From Candidatus Brockarchaeota archaeon (GTDB lineage Archaea; Thermoproteota; EX4484-205; JAAOZP01), in the NCBI GenBank assembly GCA_017601225.1, contig JAFNIX010000006.1, positions 48,001-112,000 on the forward strand: a stretch of 64,000 nucleotides of DNA, given 5' to 3'. How positions within the stretch are numbered: the first letter of the stretch is position 1; each line of letters starts with the position of its first letter. Position numbers and translations under genes: made by a program. The notes under the pieces are model-generated. The model searched no databases and was not told where the DNA came from. It saw only the letters and a list, made by a program, of their open reading frames with translations. This document shows positions 14,804 to 23,644 of this stretch, in pieces.

Positions 14804-16123
14804 TCAGGGGTAAACGATTGTCTGAGTCCGAGGATAGGGGACCGCGTACTTTATGCTGGGCAGCCGCAGAATATGGGCCAGCAGCCTCTCAAACCCTAGG
14901 CCGAAGCCTGAATGCGGGACAGAGCCGTATTTCCTGAGATCTAGATACCAAGTGTAATCCTCAGGATTATAGCCTGACTCCACTATCCTATTCGTGAGGA
15001 CATTATAGTCGTCTATCCTCTGGCCGCCTCCTGTTATCTCACCATAGGGCCAGACCAACAGGTCTGCTGCAAGCACAACCCTGGGGTCTCCAGGATCAGG
15101 CATATGGTAGAAGGCTCTGGTCTCTTTAGGATAGTGCGTCACGAAAACCGGTTGACCAACCTTGGTTGCGATAATCTTCTCCTCCCTCACGCCAAGATCC
15201 CTGCCCCACTCTATTTCCACACCACTGTTCTTCAAGAATTCAACAGCCTCCGTGTAGGTTATTCTCTTGAAAGGTTTTTCAAAAGGCTTGAAGCCGGGGT
15301 TGAATCTTTCAACATCCTCCCTATGCTTCTCGTAGAATATTCCAACAACCTCCGTAAGCATGTCCTCTTCAAACTTGAGCAACTGGTTGAAATCCATATG
15401 GCATGCTTCAACCTCGAGATGCCAGTATTCTGAGAGATGCCTCCTTGTCTTCGACTCCTCGGCCCTGAAACTCGGCTGGAAGCAGAAGACTTTTTCAAGG
15501 GAGAAGATCGCCCCCTCGAGATAGAACTGTGAGCTCTGAGTTAAGAAAGCCTTCTTATCGAAATACTTGACTTCAAACATTTTCGCACCACCCTCGGTTG
15601 CAGCGGTAACTATCGAGGGAGCACTTACCTCGTAGTAACCATGATCCAGAAGCCATTGCCTCAACAATGTTGAAAGAGAAGACCTCAGCTTTAAAACGGT
15701 GTTCATAGTCCTGCTGCGTATGAAGAGATGTCGATACCTCCACACGGCTTCCGGAGACATGTTTCTCCTTAAAGGAGGGTCCTCCAGAGAGGGGGATACA
15801 ACTCTGATGGCTTCAGCCTGAAGCTCAACGCCCCCGGGGGCGCGCGAATCCTTCCTGACCAGTCCCTCAACCATTAAGGAGGATTCTCTCCTAAGCTTCC
15901 TAACCTGGTCGAAAACCTGTTCTCCAACCCGGTCCTTCTTGACGACAACCTGCACCACGCCGGTGGAGTCGCGGATCCTTAGGAAAACCAGTTTTCCAAC
16001 AGTATTCTTAACATAGAGCCAGCCGCGGATCTTGGCTTTACCCCCAATGAGGCTAGCTAAGCCTGCAACACGCTGCTCCTCCACACCGCAGGATTCAATG
16101 GTCAAATTTATACTGTTTTCCAC
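14804..16123 (-). CDS. asnS: Asparaginyl-tRNA synthetase
   Basis: A class II aminoacyl-tRNA synthetase that charges tRNA-Asn. An N-terminal OB-fold anticodon-binding domain (about residues 25-110, KIRGWLYVKN...) is followed by the catalytic domain. Motif 2 is FRAEESKTRRHLSEYWHLEVE. Motif 3 is GFGLGFERLLAHIL near the C-terminus. The QSSQFYLEGAI stretch and YWHLE are typical of AsnRS rather than AspRS; that assignment is from pattern knowledge. The length of 439 residues is normal. It is divergent from dys with only 27 nt between starts, so the two share a very compact promoter region. Confidence 0.92.
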   Translation of the reverse strand: MENSINLTIESCGVEEQRVAGLASLIGGKAKIRGWLYVKNTVGKLVFLRIRDSTGVVQVVVKKDRVGEQVFDQVRKLRRESSLMVEGLVRKDSRAPGGVELQAEAIRVVSPSLEDPPLRRNMSPEAVWRYRHLFIRSRTMNTVLKLRSSLSTLLRQWLLDHGYYEVSAPSIVTAATEGGAKMFEVKYFDKKAFLTQSSQFYLEGAIFSLEKVFCFQPSFRAEESKTRRHLSEYWHLEVEACHMDFNQLLKFEEDMLTEVVGIFYEKHREDVERFNPGFKPFEKPFKRITYTEAVEFLKNSGVEIEWGRDLGVREEKIIATKVGQPVFVTHYPKETRAFYHMPDPGDPRVVLAADLLVWPYGEITGGGQRIDDYNVLTNRIVESGYNPEDYTWYLDLRKYGSVPHSGFGLGFERLLAHILRLPSIKYAVPYPRTQTIVYP

Positions 16124-16150
16124 GGCGACCCATATGGATATAAACGTATC

Positions 16151-17131
16151 TTGAGGCTAAACAGTTTTAACCAAGGATTGGAAGCATTTCTCAGCATGAG
16201 TAGGGAAGTGGTTGACTACAGGCTGGAGGGTGTTAAAACCTTCTCGGAGCTTCTGCGAAGAATGGGGCAGGGATGGGGGTTTGAAGCAGCACAGCTTTCG
16301 AAAGCCCATGACATTATGATTGAAATGGTTAACGACAAGGAATGCGTAAAATTCCTATCCCTTACTGCAAACATTGTTTCAACAGGCTTGAGAGGAGTCA
16401 TTGCTGAAATGGTTGAGAAAGGGCTTTGCGACGTCATAATAACCACGGGCGGAACTTTCGACCATGACATTGCTAAGAGCATTGGGAAGTATTACAGGGG
16501 GGAATTCATCATGAACGACAGGGATCTGAGGAAGAAGGAAACCCACAGGCTGGGCAACATCCTGATACCGCAGGACTCCTACGGGGTGGCGATAGAATCC
16601 TTCACAATACCCCTATTAAGGGAGATAACGATGGAGAAGAAGGTTTTCAGCAGCAGGGAGCTTGCTGAGGAGGTTGGGAAAAGGCTGAAAGACAGGAACT
16701 CGATACTCAGGGCAGCATACGAGAGGAAAGTACCCGTTTACACACCCGGGCTGGTTGACTCAGCGTTCGGCACGCAGCTCTTCATATTCTCACAGACAAA
16801 CGAGTTCACCCTGAACCTGTTGAAAGACATGAAGGAGCTTTCAGACATCGTGTTCTCCTCTAAGAAAACCGGTGCGTTAATACTGGGGGGAGGAATAAGC
16901 AAGCACCACACGATATGGTGGAACCAGTTTAAAGGGGGACTGGACTACGCCGTGTCTCTCACGACAGCATACGAGTTCGACGGAAGCCTCTCGGGAGCAA
17001 GACTCGAGGAAGCAATAACGTGGAACAAGGTTAGGGAGAACGCTGCCATAGCGCTCGTCCACGTAGACGTTACACTAGCCCTACCACTGCTTCTGGCAGC
17101 AGTCTACGAGGAAACAGCAAAACAAGGCTGA
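16151..17131 (+). CDS. dys: Deoxyhypusine synthase
   Basis: It transfers the aminobutyl group of spermidine to a lysine of translation factor aIF5A, the first step of hypusine formation. NAD-binding and catalytic signatures are present: TTGGTFDHDIAK near residue 97, and GGGISKHHTIWWNQFKGG, whose lysine is the enzyme-intermediate lysine. The block TTAYEFDGSLSGARLEEAITW follows. The length of 326 residues is typical. A TTG at 16151 is used; the conserved region begins at about MSREVVDYRLEG, so an ATG at 16196 could be the real start. Confidence 0.93.
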   Translation: MRLNSFNQGLEAFLSMSREVVDYRLEGVKTFSELLRRMGQGWGFEAAQLSKAHDIMIEMVNDKECVKFLSLTANIVSTGLRGVIAEMVEKGLCDVIITTGGTFDHDIAKSIGKYYRGEFIMNDRDLRKKETHRLGNILIPQDSYGVAIESFTIPLLREITMEKKVFSSRELAEEVGKRLKDRNSILRAAYERKVPVYTPGLVDSAFGTQLFIFSQTNEFTLNLLKDMKELSDIVFSSKKTGALILGGGISKHHTIWWNQFKGGLDYAVSLTTAYEFDGSLSGARLEEAITWNKVRENAAIALVHVDVTLALPLLLAAVYEETAKQG

Positions 17132-17299
17132 ACCACGCCGGTGCAAACAGGCCTGATTATAAAGGCGCCGCGTCCCTCTCCTTTAATGCGTGCTTCTAAA
17201 CGCCAACGCAGACGGAGCCTCTCCCTATCAGCATAATTATTCAAGACAGACTGAATGTAAGGAGACCCTAATTCAAAAATGTTCAAGGTCTGTTACAGG
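17132..17299. other. Short convergent intergenic region
   Basis: Between the ends of dys and the nuclease-like gene. No gene or clear terminator is recognised. Confidence 0.4.
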
Positions 17300-18034
17300 C
17301 TATAGCGCGCTAAAGTCTCTTGATATCCCATTTAGTCTGGTGCGTGCGAAAAGCATTTGATTCCTGCTCCTGCCGACGCAGGTTATCGCCCCGATTTTTC
17401 TGAGCACGTAGGTTATTCTCCGTGACTGATTAACCGGTATTCCGAGTCTTTCGGAAAGATCACTATTTGTAAAAGGACGAGGCAGGTCTTCAGGCAGCAC
17501 TTTCAGTAAATCTGTTTTTTGTTCGAAAACTATTCTTTCTAAGACGCGGAGTAGCTTCCTATCCTCTATGCTTACACCCCTTCTCCTCCAGCTTCCCCTC
17601 CCGTCATTACACCATGTTTCCTCCATTTCAACCATTAAAACCTCAATGCTGAAATTACTTTTCGAGAGCACGTCCGGTATTCTTACTAATTCGTCGAAAA
17701 GATCGGTTAGGCAACCCTTTCTCGGAGACCTTCTCCTACCATAGGTTTCCCCGGTGACCATGGATTTGTAAACAATCCATTTCAACCTAGGTATGGGGTA
17801 GACCAGGCGAACCTTATGGTTATCAAGTAGGTGCAGGAGCTTCGGCCTTATCGCTGAAAAATTGGCAACCTGTATTTCAATCAGTAGGTCTCCACGCACT
17901 ATGTCCACTATAAAACCGTCCACACGTTCTTCCAGCTTATCCCCGTCGAGAAAGTACCATTTCTTTATCGCAGAGTGAAGCGAGCTTTCTCTCATCGAAC
18001 GGAACGAGTTGTTCGAAGCCGAGGGCTGACCCAT
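17300..18034 (-). CDS. Nuclease-like N-domain plus winged-helix protein (DUF8091-like)
   Basis: A 244-residue protein. The N-terminal half has the pattern VDGFIVDIVRGDLLIEIQ (about residues 38-55), with an Asp and an E-x-Q arranged like the active site of PD-(D/E)XK nucleases, followed by FSAIRPKLLHLLDNHKVRLVYPI. The C-terminal half looks like a winged helix (PFTNSDLSERLGIPVNQSRRITYVLRKIGAITCVG). I recall this architecture from a bacterial family common in Chloroflexi; the label DUF8091 is from memory. Function unknown. The bacterial-type relatives suggest horizontal transfer. A promoter-like TTATAAAG at about 18188 lies upstream but on the opposite strand. Confidence 0.55.
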   Translation of the reverse strand: MGQPSASNNSFRSMRESSLHSAIKKWYFLDGDKLEERVDGFIVDIVRGDLLIEIQVANFSAIRPKLLHLLDNHKVRLVYPIPRLKWIVYKSMVTGETYGRRRSPRKGCLTDLFDELVRIPDVLSKSNFSIEVLMVEMEETWCNDGRGSWRRRGVSIEDRKLLRVLERIVFEQKTDLLKVLPEDLPRPFTNSDLSERLGIPVNQSRRITYVLRKIGAITCVGRSRNQMLFARTRLNGISRDFSAL

Positions 18035-18312
18035 TCTCCTTATGGTTTTTCAGCTGCACGTGATAAAAAGATTCCTAATTCTTTCACTCGGCCATAGAAT
18101 AAAGAATATTGGGAAGAAGAGGATTCGCATCTGTTTGCCTGCTTTACCGTTTCAGGTTTAACTGCGTTTAGAGGTTTCAAGAAAACATTATAAAGGTCAT
18201 CTAATTACCTCTGTCTTCCAACGCGATGATAAGGCTGAGCGGGGAAAACGTGGCGTCACTCCAAACACACGCGGGTTTGAAGGCTCAGGAATACCGAGTT
18301 AGGTGAAGGAAG
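18035..18312. other. Intergenic region with promoter for the MATE gene
   Basis: The TATA-like CATTATAAAGG at 18186-18196 could drive the MATE gene from a start point near 18215. A GCGATGATAAGGCTGAGCGG stretch at about 18222 resembles C- and D-box elements of guide RNAs, but the boxes are imperfect and not claimed. No ORF is seen. Confidence 0.4.
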
Positions 18313-19728
18313 ATGACTGAGGAACTTGAGCTCCAGGAGCCGCGTGACATAAGCAGATATAGAGATAGAATTATCAACGGCCCAATAATCCGTACATTTC
18401 TCTGGCTTGGAATCCCCCCGCTTCTGAATCAACTCGTGTTCGTAGCCTACAATGTTGCTGACACCTACTGGCTGAGCTGTTACAGTGAATTAACAGTATC
18501 AGTCCCCAGACAGGTTATGCCTGTCATAATGCTTTTCCAAGCTGTTATAATGGCTACGAATGCTGCTTGCCTAAGTATCGTGTCCCAGTATATTGGGGCC
18601 AAAGCCTATAAAAACGCGAGCCTCGAGGCTTCACGCTTCTTCACAGTAGCATTCCTCTGCGGAGCCATTTTGAACATGCTGCTCCTGACGCTTCGAAGCC
18701 AGATTTTCACATGGCTAATATTTACTCCGCCTGAAATCTTTGAGGAGGTTATGGCTTTTTCAGCTATAACTGCCTTCGACGTGTTCTTCAACTCCATAGC
18801 CTTCACCTTCGCCACTTTGCTTCAAAGCGTGGGGGATACTAGGCGGCCAGCCATTATTAACATGGTGGCTGTAGCAATAAACATAGTGCTGGATCCTTTC
18901 CTCGTTTTAGGCATCGGCCCGTTTCCACGCTTGGGAGTCATCGGCGCTTCTCTCACGGACGTCATGGGGAAAATCCTGTCAGTCATCGGTCAAACCTACA
19001 TACTTAGAAGAAATTATCCTGAGTTGAAAGTTAGGTTCACACGGGAAATAGATATTGAATGGGCTAAGCTGGTTCTACAGATCGGCTTACCCATTTTATC
19101 GTTCGGCCTGCTGAACGGGTTCGCCTTCACCTTGCAGCAGAGGCTTATTAACATGCTGGGCATAGTGGCTGCAACCGCGTTTTCAATAGGCTTCATAGTA
19201 ATGAATATCGTTGACGCCGCGCTTTTCGGGTTAAGCGGAGCCACAGCGATAATGATAGGGCAAAGCCTTGGAGCAGACAACCCTGGAAAGGCGAGACAAA
19301 TCGCATTCAAGACAACCATGTTAATATTCCTCCTCGTCGCAACCAGTGCCATCATCATCTACCCTTTTAAACGGTTGATAGCAAGCTTTTTCGCAAGCGA
19401 TCCAGCTATACTTGACGAAACAGAGCGATTCCTACAGTTAATATTGCCGTCGCTTCCCTTCTTCGGCCTCTGCGTGAATTCGATGTCGATTGCAAGAGGC
19501 TCAGGCCACACGGCTTTCCCAACAGCCATTGACATTGGAAGAATCTGGATAATGAGAGTAGCCTTAGGATATTTCCTAGCGTTCATAATTAATATGGGTT
19601 CTATAGGCATCTGGCTCCCATTATCGTTGAGCAATGTTGTAGGCGGGACAATCCTAATCACTTGGGTGAAATATGGGAAATGGGATAAAGCCGTAATAAG
19701 GAGAAACAACCTGAAACCAGGGAATTAG
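18313..19728 (+). CDS. MATE family multidrug/toxin exporter
   Basis: A 471-residue protein with about 12 hydrophobic segments in two related halves, as in MATE (NorM/DinF) antiporters that expel cationic drugs using a Na+ or H+ gradient. Typical features are IPPLLNQLVFVAYNVADTYWL in helix 1-2, AFTFATLLQSVGDTRRPAIINM and, in the second half, CVNSMSIARGSGHTAFPTAIDIG (the family's G-x-G-x-t...P repeat). GGAAGATG gives a ribosome-binding site. It stands alone. Substrate is unknown; the gene has many relatives in bacteria. Confidence 0.93.
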   Translation: MTEELELQEPRDISRYRDRIINGPIIRTFLWLGIPPLLNQLVFVAYNVADTYWLSCYSELTVSVPRQVMPVIMLFQAVIMATNAACLSIVSQYIGAKAYKNASLEASRFFTVAFLCGAILNMLLLTLRSQIFTWLIFTPPEIFEEVMAFSAITAFDVFFNSIAFTFATLLQSVGDTRRPAIINMVAVAINIVLDPFLVLGIGPFPRLGVIGASLTDVMGKILSVIGQTYILRRNYPELKVRFTREIDIEWAKLVLQIGLPILSFGLLNGFAFTLQQRLINMLGIVAATAFSIGFIVMNIVDAALFGLSGATAIMIGQSLGADNPGKARQIAFKTTMLIFLLVATSAIIIYPFKRLIASFFASDPAILDETERFLQLILPSLPFFGLCVNSMSIARGSGHTAFPTAIDIGRIWIMRVALGYFLAFIINMGSIGIWLPLSLSNVVGGTILITWVKYGKWDKAVIRRNNLKPGN

Positions 19729-19836
19729 AACGTGTAAAACTGTTTACGAGGCTGTTATCTGATATTTTGTGCAAACAGGATGGCACGCTGTTTAAACTTT
19801 AAAGCTTCTGATCAGGTGGGATTAAAGTGTTAAAAG

Positions 19837-21135
19837 ATGAGTAAAATAACCATTTCAGAAACTCGGGATCATTTCTTGAAAAACGGTGAGAGATTCTTCT
19901 ATCTCGCGGATACTTGCTGGAGTGCTTTCACCAACCCGACGTACGAAGAATGGGAGCATTATCTTGAATACAGAAGAATGCAGGGGTTTAACGCCCTGCA
20001 AATAAACATTCTTCCTCAGCACGATAGGAGCCCGTCGAAGAACTATATTGATCCTTTTGGAACGCTTCCTAATGGAGAATGGGACTTTAACCGGAGGAAC
20101 GAGAAGTACTTCGACAGGGCGGAAAAGATTGTTGAGATGGCGGTTGAACGAGGCTTCACGCCAGTGCTGGTGGTATTGTGGTGCAACTATGTCAAGGGAA
20201 CATGGGGGTCGAAGATAAGCCCGTCCAAGATTATTCCGAGGGATAAACTAGAGGAGTATGTGAGCTATGTGGCGGAAAGATATGGAAAGTATAACCCCAT
20301 TTTCATAATAAGCGGGGACACGAATTTCGAAACCGAGGACTCTGTAGATTATTATAATGCTGCGTTTGAAACAGTTAAGAAAATATCCCCCGGCTCTTTA
20401 ACCACAATGCATTTGGCGGGGGGGCTATGGCAGGTTCCGGAGGTTTTCGTGAAGTCGCCTAATTACGACTTCTACATGTATCAATCGGGGCACACTAGAG
20501 AGCATCAGCATCTTCCATACGAGCTCGCCCAAAGGTTTTACAATATGCCTGTTAAAAGACCCATAGTAAACGGTGAACCCTGCTACGAGGGAATAGGTTC
20601 AATCGGGTCCTACGGTAAGCATGGAAGGTTCAACAGTTTCGACGTTAGAAAAGCTGTCTGGCAGAGTCTTCTTTCAGGAGCTAAGGCGGGGGTAACATAT
20701 GGGGCACACGGCGTATGGTCGTGGCAGGAAGAAGGCGGAAACCTAAAGTATCCGGAAGAATATGCTTCAATCTACGGTGATCCCTACCACTGGCGTATCG
20801 CTCTGAGATTTTCAGGAGCGTTTGACGTGGCTTTCTGCAAATGGTTCTTTGAAAAATACGACCTCTTCGACATAACGCCTGCTAACGAGAAGCTTGTAAA
20901 CAACACTTCAGAAATAAGAGTCTCTGAGGATGAAGACAAGATTCTGATTTACACGCCCTTCAACACGGATATAAAGCTAAAGACTGACGAGGCATATAGT
21001 AAATGGGAAGGAATAGATCTGGGAGCGAGAAGAATCTTCAAACCTGAAGTGGAAAGAGAGGAAAGCTGCTTCACAATAAGAATGACCGAGTTTAACAGCG
21101 ACCTCCTAATAATTGGAAACCAAAAACGGAAATGA
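19837..21135 (+). CDS. Glycoside hydrolase-like protein (DUF4038/apiosidase-like, GH140)
   Basis: A 432-residue protein with the DUF4038 arrangement: the opening RFFYLADTCWSAFTNPTYEEW, then LEYRRMQGFNALQINILPQ, a central VVLWCNYVKGTWG, and ISGDTNFE. These fit a TIM barrel acting on sugars, as in apiosidases that split side chains of plant pectin. The candidate catalytic acids are Asp in SGDTNFE and Glu in NGEPCYEG. The last 90 residues fit the small C-terminal beta domain found in this family. There is no signal peptide, so it is probably cytoplasmic, and true substrate is unknown. Likely acquired from bacteria. Confidence 0.8.
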   Translation: MSKITISETRDHFLKNGERFFYLADTCWSAFTNPTYEEWEHYLEYRRMQGFNALQINILPQHDRSPSKNYIDPFGTLPNGEWDFNRRNEKYFDRAEKIVEMAVERGFTPVLVVLWCNYVKGTWGSKISPSKIIPRDKLEEYVSYVAERYGKYNPIFIISGDTNFETEDSVDYYNAAFETVKKISPGSLTTMHLAGGLWQVPEVFVKSPNYDFYMYQSGHTREHQHLPYELAQRFYNMPVKRPIVNGEPCYEGIGSIGSYGKHGRFNSFDVRKAVWQSLLSGAKAGVTYGAHGVWSWQEEGGNLKYPEEYASIYGDPYHWRIALRFSGAFDVAFCKWFFEKYDLFDITPANEKLVNNTSEIRVSEDEDKILIYTPFNTDIKLKTDEAYSKWEGIDLGARRIFKPEVEREESCFTIRMTEFNSDLLIIGNQKRK

Positions 21136-21362
21136 TGCTCTAGCACGCTTTATATCCCTGTAAAAAGAACATCTGAGGCTCATAGAGGAGATAGGAAAGA
21201 GAGGAACCTAGCGAAAGGAGTGTTGGGCTATAAGTTGCATACGGGAGAAATTGACTAATTTGAAATTCGAATGTAAACGTATAGAATGATGAAGTTGTAG
21301 CTGGCTAGAGGGAAATCCTTGAAAGTGAAAATGAAGCTTAAAATTTAATGGTTGAGGAAAAG
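21136..21362. other. Intergenic region without a recognised gene
   Basis: About 225 nt between the GH140-like gene and tRNA-iMet. AT-rich at the distal end. I see no ORF, RNA or repeat in it. Confidence 0.5.
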
Positions 21363-21453
21363 TAGCGGGGGGTCGATTTGAACGACCGATCTCAGGGTTA
21401 TGAGCCCTGCGGCATAGACCTGGCTTGCCCGCGTACGTCTAGCCCACCCCGCT
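21363..21453 (-). tRNA. Initiator tRNA-Met (CAU) with a D-loop intron
   Basis: The acceptor AGCGGGG/CCCCGCT with A1-U72 and A73 is typical of archaeal initiator tRNA. The anticodon stem CAGGG/CCCTG, with its G-C pairs before loop CTCATAA, and the T arm GGTCG/CGACC agree. The D arm reads GGC...GCC but is 15 nt too long. Removing about 21424-21438 leaves GGCTAGCCAGGTCTATGCC, matching known archaeal initiators. The intron is therefore in the D loop, not at the canonical 37/38 site. Confidence 0.92.
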
Positions 21454-21790
21454 ATATTTTTCTATATTTATTTCTTTTTTTGCTTATTATTCTATCCCGA
21501 TTAGCAGTTTTAAGCTGCGAGTATATAAAGCTTTTGCCGGTCTAAGTGTTGAAGCATGGTTTCTCGATCTTGCCACCGGTGTTTAAAAACCGGTCGCGTA
21601 ACCTTCTTTTTTAGCAGGATGTGCCTCCTAAGGAGGGTGGGAAAACATTGGGAGCATTTATCTGTTGATGCACCACGTCGGTTCTAATCAAGCCGGTATC
21701 CTCCCGCTTACAGCACCCGGCTTCTCTACGTATGCCAGATATGATATGCCGAGATTTTTGCTTGTTTTGGCTGTTTTTAATGGTTTAGTC
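21454..21790. other. Intergenic region; one TATA-like box, no recognised gene
   Basis: It contains AT-rich tRNA upstream sequence and a strong plus-strand box GTATATAAAGC at 21520-21530. A transcript from there would start near 21553 and run over several short GC-rich inverted stretches (ACCGG...CCGGT near 21577-21594). No ORF of useful length and no known RNA family is recognised, so a small RNA is possible but unproven. Confidence 0.4.
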
Positions 21791-21799
21791 AGGTTTCAG

Positions 21800-21841
21800 A
21801 AAAGTTTAAAAACTACGTTTACGTTAACGTAGTAGTAAACG
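21800..21841 (+). promoter_or_regulatory. Promoter with nested palindromes in front of the HerA/NurA-like operon
   Basis: A TTTAAAAA TATA-type box at 21805-21812 is followed directly by CTACGTTTACGTTAACGTAG. Inside, CTACGTT mirrors AACGTAG, and ACGTTTAC mirrors GTAAACGT a little further on. The inverted repeats sit between the TATA box and the TTG start at 21842, the usual place for an archaeal repressor operator. The two wHTH proteins encoded next are candidates to bind it. Confidence 0.6.
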
Positions 21842-22315
21842 TTGAAGGGGATTAGGGTGGTCTACAGGAAGGGTTCCAGCGAGGTTGAGATAACTGGCGA
21901 AAATGTTAATGACGTTAAGGAGATGATTAAGTATATTCCAGAGATATACTTGGAGCTTGAGAAGACTGAGAACAGGCTGGCTGAGTTAAAGTCGACGATG
22001 AGCCTCATACCTGGTTTCGTTAAATACGATGAGGATGGTAAGCCAATACTCTCTGTCAGGGAAGAGTTCTTAACGAGCCGGGAAGCAATAATCCTCATCC
22101 TGAAGTTTGCTGAGAACGGTCTTAAATCGAGCGAAATAGGTGAGCAGCTGAGTAAGAGCGGCATAGTGTCAGTAGGCTATCCATCTAGGCTTTCCGAGAT
22201 GCTTAGAGAGGGGATCGTAACTAGGAACGAGCTTGGCAACTATGTTCTAACCGAGAAGGGGAAGATAATCGCCGACGAGATAACGACGAGGCTTGAGGAG
22301 GTGTCTTTAAGATGA
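21842..22315 (+). CDS. Coiled-coil winged-helix protein, first gene of HerA/NurA-like operon
   Basis: A 157-residue protein. Residues 1-35 (VVYRKGSSEVEITGENVNDVKEMIKYIPEIY) form a small alpha/beta module shared with the next gene. A short helical linker follows (LELEKTENRLAELKSTM), and residues 75-150 form a winged helix (EFLTSREAIILILKFAENGLKSSEIGEQL, RLSEMLREGIVTRNELGNYVLTEKG). The TTG start at 21842 lies about 30 nt after the TATA box, so the message may be leaderless. The stop overlaps the next ATG (ATGA). It probably acts as a regulator or adaptor of the downstream nuclease/ATPase; that is inferred from position. Confidence 0.75.
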   Translation: MKGIRVVYRKGSSEVEITGENVNDVKEMIKYIPEIYLELEKTENRLAELKSTMSLIPGFVKYDEDGKPILSVREEFLTSREAIILILKFAENGLKSSEIGEQLSKSGIVSVGYPSRLSEMLREGIVTRNELGNYVLTEKGKIIADEITTRLEEVSLR

Positions 22316-22830
22316 ATAGGGTTTCAACAATCAGACTGGAAATACCTGACAAGAATATTAAGGTGGAGTTTACAGGCGACGAGAACACGATAATAAGAGA
22401 CATGTTCAGGTTTCTTTCAAACGTTTACCCCCAGTTAACCATCGTCGACAAAATAGTTTACACGCCCGATCTTGAAGCTCTTCTTTCAGCAATATCTTCA
22501 CACATCAAGATAAGCAGCGGCGAGATAATCCTGCTTGGGGAAGAGGCGAAGACTACTGAGAGCAAAATCCTCTACCTTCTTGCGGGCTGCTATATTGCTT
22601 CAAGATTCGGGTTGCGTGAGAAGAGCAGTATGAGTGTTGAGGAGATGGTTAGAATGGTTACGAACATTTCAAAGAAGACTATTCAAAACACTCTAGTCGA
22701 CCTCGTTAAGAAGGGGCTTGTACTCCGGCAGGCCAGGGGAACGTTCGAAATATCAGTAAAGGGCATTATGATGCTTTCAGGAGGTGTTGAAGGTGAGAAA
22801 ACCGTCGACAAGCCTAATCCCGCTGTCTGA
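22312..22830 (+). CDS. Winged-helix protein paralogous to the preceding gene
   Basis: A 172-residue protein. Its N-terminus (IRLEIPDKNIKVEFTGDENTIIRDMFRFLSNVYPQL) repeats the pattern of the preceding protein, VEFTGDENTIIRDM against VEITGENVNDVKEM. The C-terminal region (MSVEEMVRMVTNISKKTIQNTLVDLVKKGLVLRQARGTFEISVKG) is a winged helix. The genes overlap by 4 nt, and its end overlaps the NurA-like start. The pair looks like two subunits of one DNA-binding complex produced by duplication and divergence. Function not known. Confidence 0.7.
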   Translation: MNRVSTIRLEIPDKNIKVEFTGDENTIIRDMFRFLSNVYPQLTIVDKIVYTPDLEALLSAISSHIKISSGEIILLGEEAKTTESKILYLLAGCYIASRFGLREKSSMSVEEMVRMVTNISKKTIQNTLVDLVKKGLVLRQARGTFEISVKGIMMLSGGVEGEKTVDKPNPAV

Positions 22831-23644
22831 TCTAAAGCACCATCGAGACGCGCATGTATTGGAAGGAAAAGAGATAAGGCTTAAGATAAGCCGGACTAAC
22901 GAGTTTAAACTCGGCAGGGCTCTGAACATAGAACTCGAGGAAACCCCTTCCTTTAGAAAGATTATTGCAGTGGATGTTTCAACTGTTAAGATAGGTGTAA
23001 GCAGGCTGGGCGAGGTTCACGCTATCCGGGGTTCAACCGTTTTAAAAGAGCGAGGAGTGGTGAGGATAAATAGAACAAGGCCAATGATAGTTTTCGGCGG
23101 TATCTCCGACAGCCAGGTTTCTTTTGAACTGGAGGAACAGTTGAAGAACATTCGTTCAATCAGAGATTCGATAATGCTGCTCGACGGGGATTTGAACGAG
23201 ATGGTGAGATTTAGCGAGCCGCTTAGGCTCCCAGAGTTCCTCGCATCTGCTTGCAATACTTTAATATCGATTTCAAAGGGCTTCATCGACCCGTTTATAC
23301 GTTTACCCGGGGATGTTGATAGTTCCCCATTCGTATGCGAGGTTCTTAACGGGAGTCGCCCAAGGGAATACTTGGTTAGGCTTAAGCCCGGAAGCCCCCT
23401 GTTGAAGGTTGAAATATACCCGGAGGCTGAGCTGGAGGAGGTCAGGGACCTACTGGCTTCTCTCATCCTTATCGACGGCGTTGACTACGGTTATCCGGAA
23501 GCGTTGAGAATCGCCCACATATATTCTAAGATACTTCCTGTGGAAGTTTTGTCGCTGAAATGCGTCTTGCAGAAGAAGTTTGGAATAGAAGTTTTAAGGG
23601 AGATAGATAATAGGAAGATGCTTCTAGGAGGCTTCTGGAGTTGA
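22793..23644 (+). CDS. NurA-like nuclease
   Basis: A protein of about 283 residues with the layout of the NurA family. An N-terminal strand with the metal-binding Asp (KIIAVDVSTVKIG) is followed by RTRPMIVFGGIS and, about 75 residues later, a second acidic strand (IMLLDGDLNEMV). The C-terminal part has KVEIYPEAELEEVRDLLASLI and VDYGYPEALRIAH, like the NurA C-terminal acidic and histidine motifs. NurA enzymes are Mn-dependent 5'-3' exonucleases/ssDNA endonucleases that work with HerA in end resection. GTG 22793 is preferred because AGGAGGTG lies just upstream; GTG 22784 is also possible. The sequence is divergent, so identity rests partly on the HerA partner. Confidence 0.75.
   Translation: MRKPSTSLIPLSDLKHHRDAHVLEGKEIRLKISRTNEFKLGRALNIELEETPSFRKIIAVDVSTVKIGVSRLGEVHAIRGSTVLKERGVVRINRTRPMIVFGGISDSQVSFELEEQLKNIRSIRDSIMLLDGDLNEMVRFSEPLRLPEFLASACNTLISISKGFIDPFIRLPGDVDSSPFVCEVLNGSRPREYLVRLKPGSPLLKVEIYPEAELEEVRDLLASLILIDGVDYGYPEALRIAHIYSKILPVEVLSLKCVLQKKFGIEVLREIDNRKMLLGGFWS

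Noticed and set aside
18186..18300. C/D-box guide RNA upstream of the MATE gene
   Set aside because: The box-like ATGATAA and CTGA elements deviate from consensus and have no matching C'/D' pair or target that I can verify.
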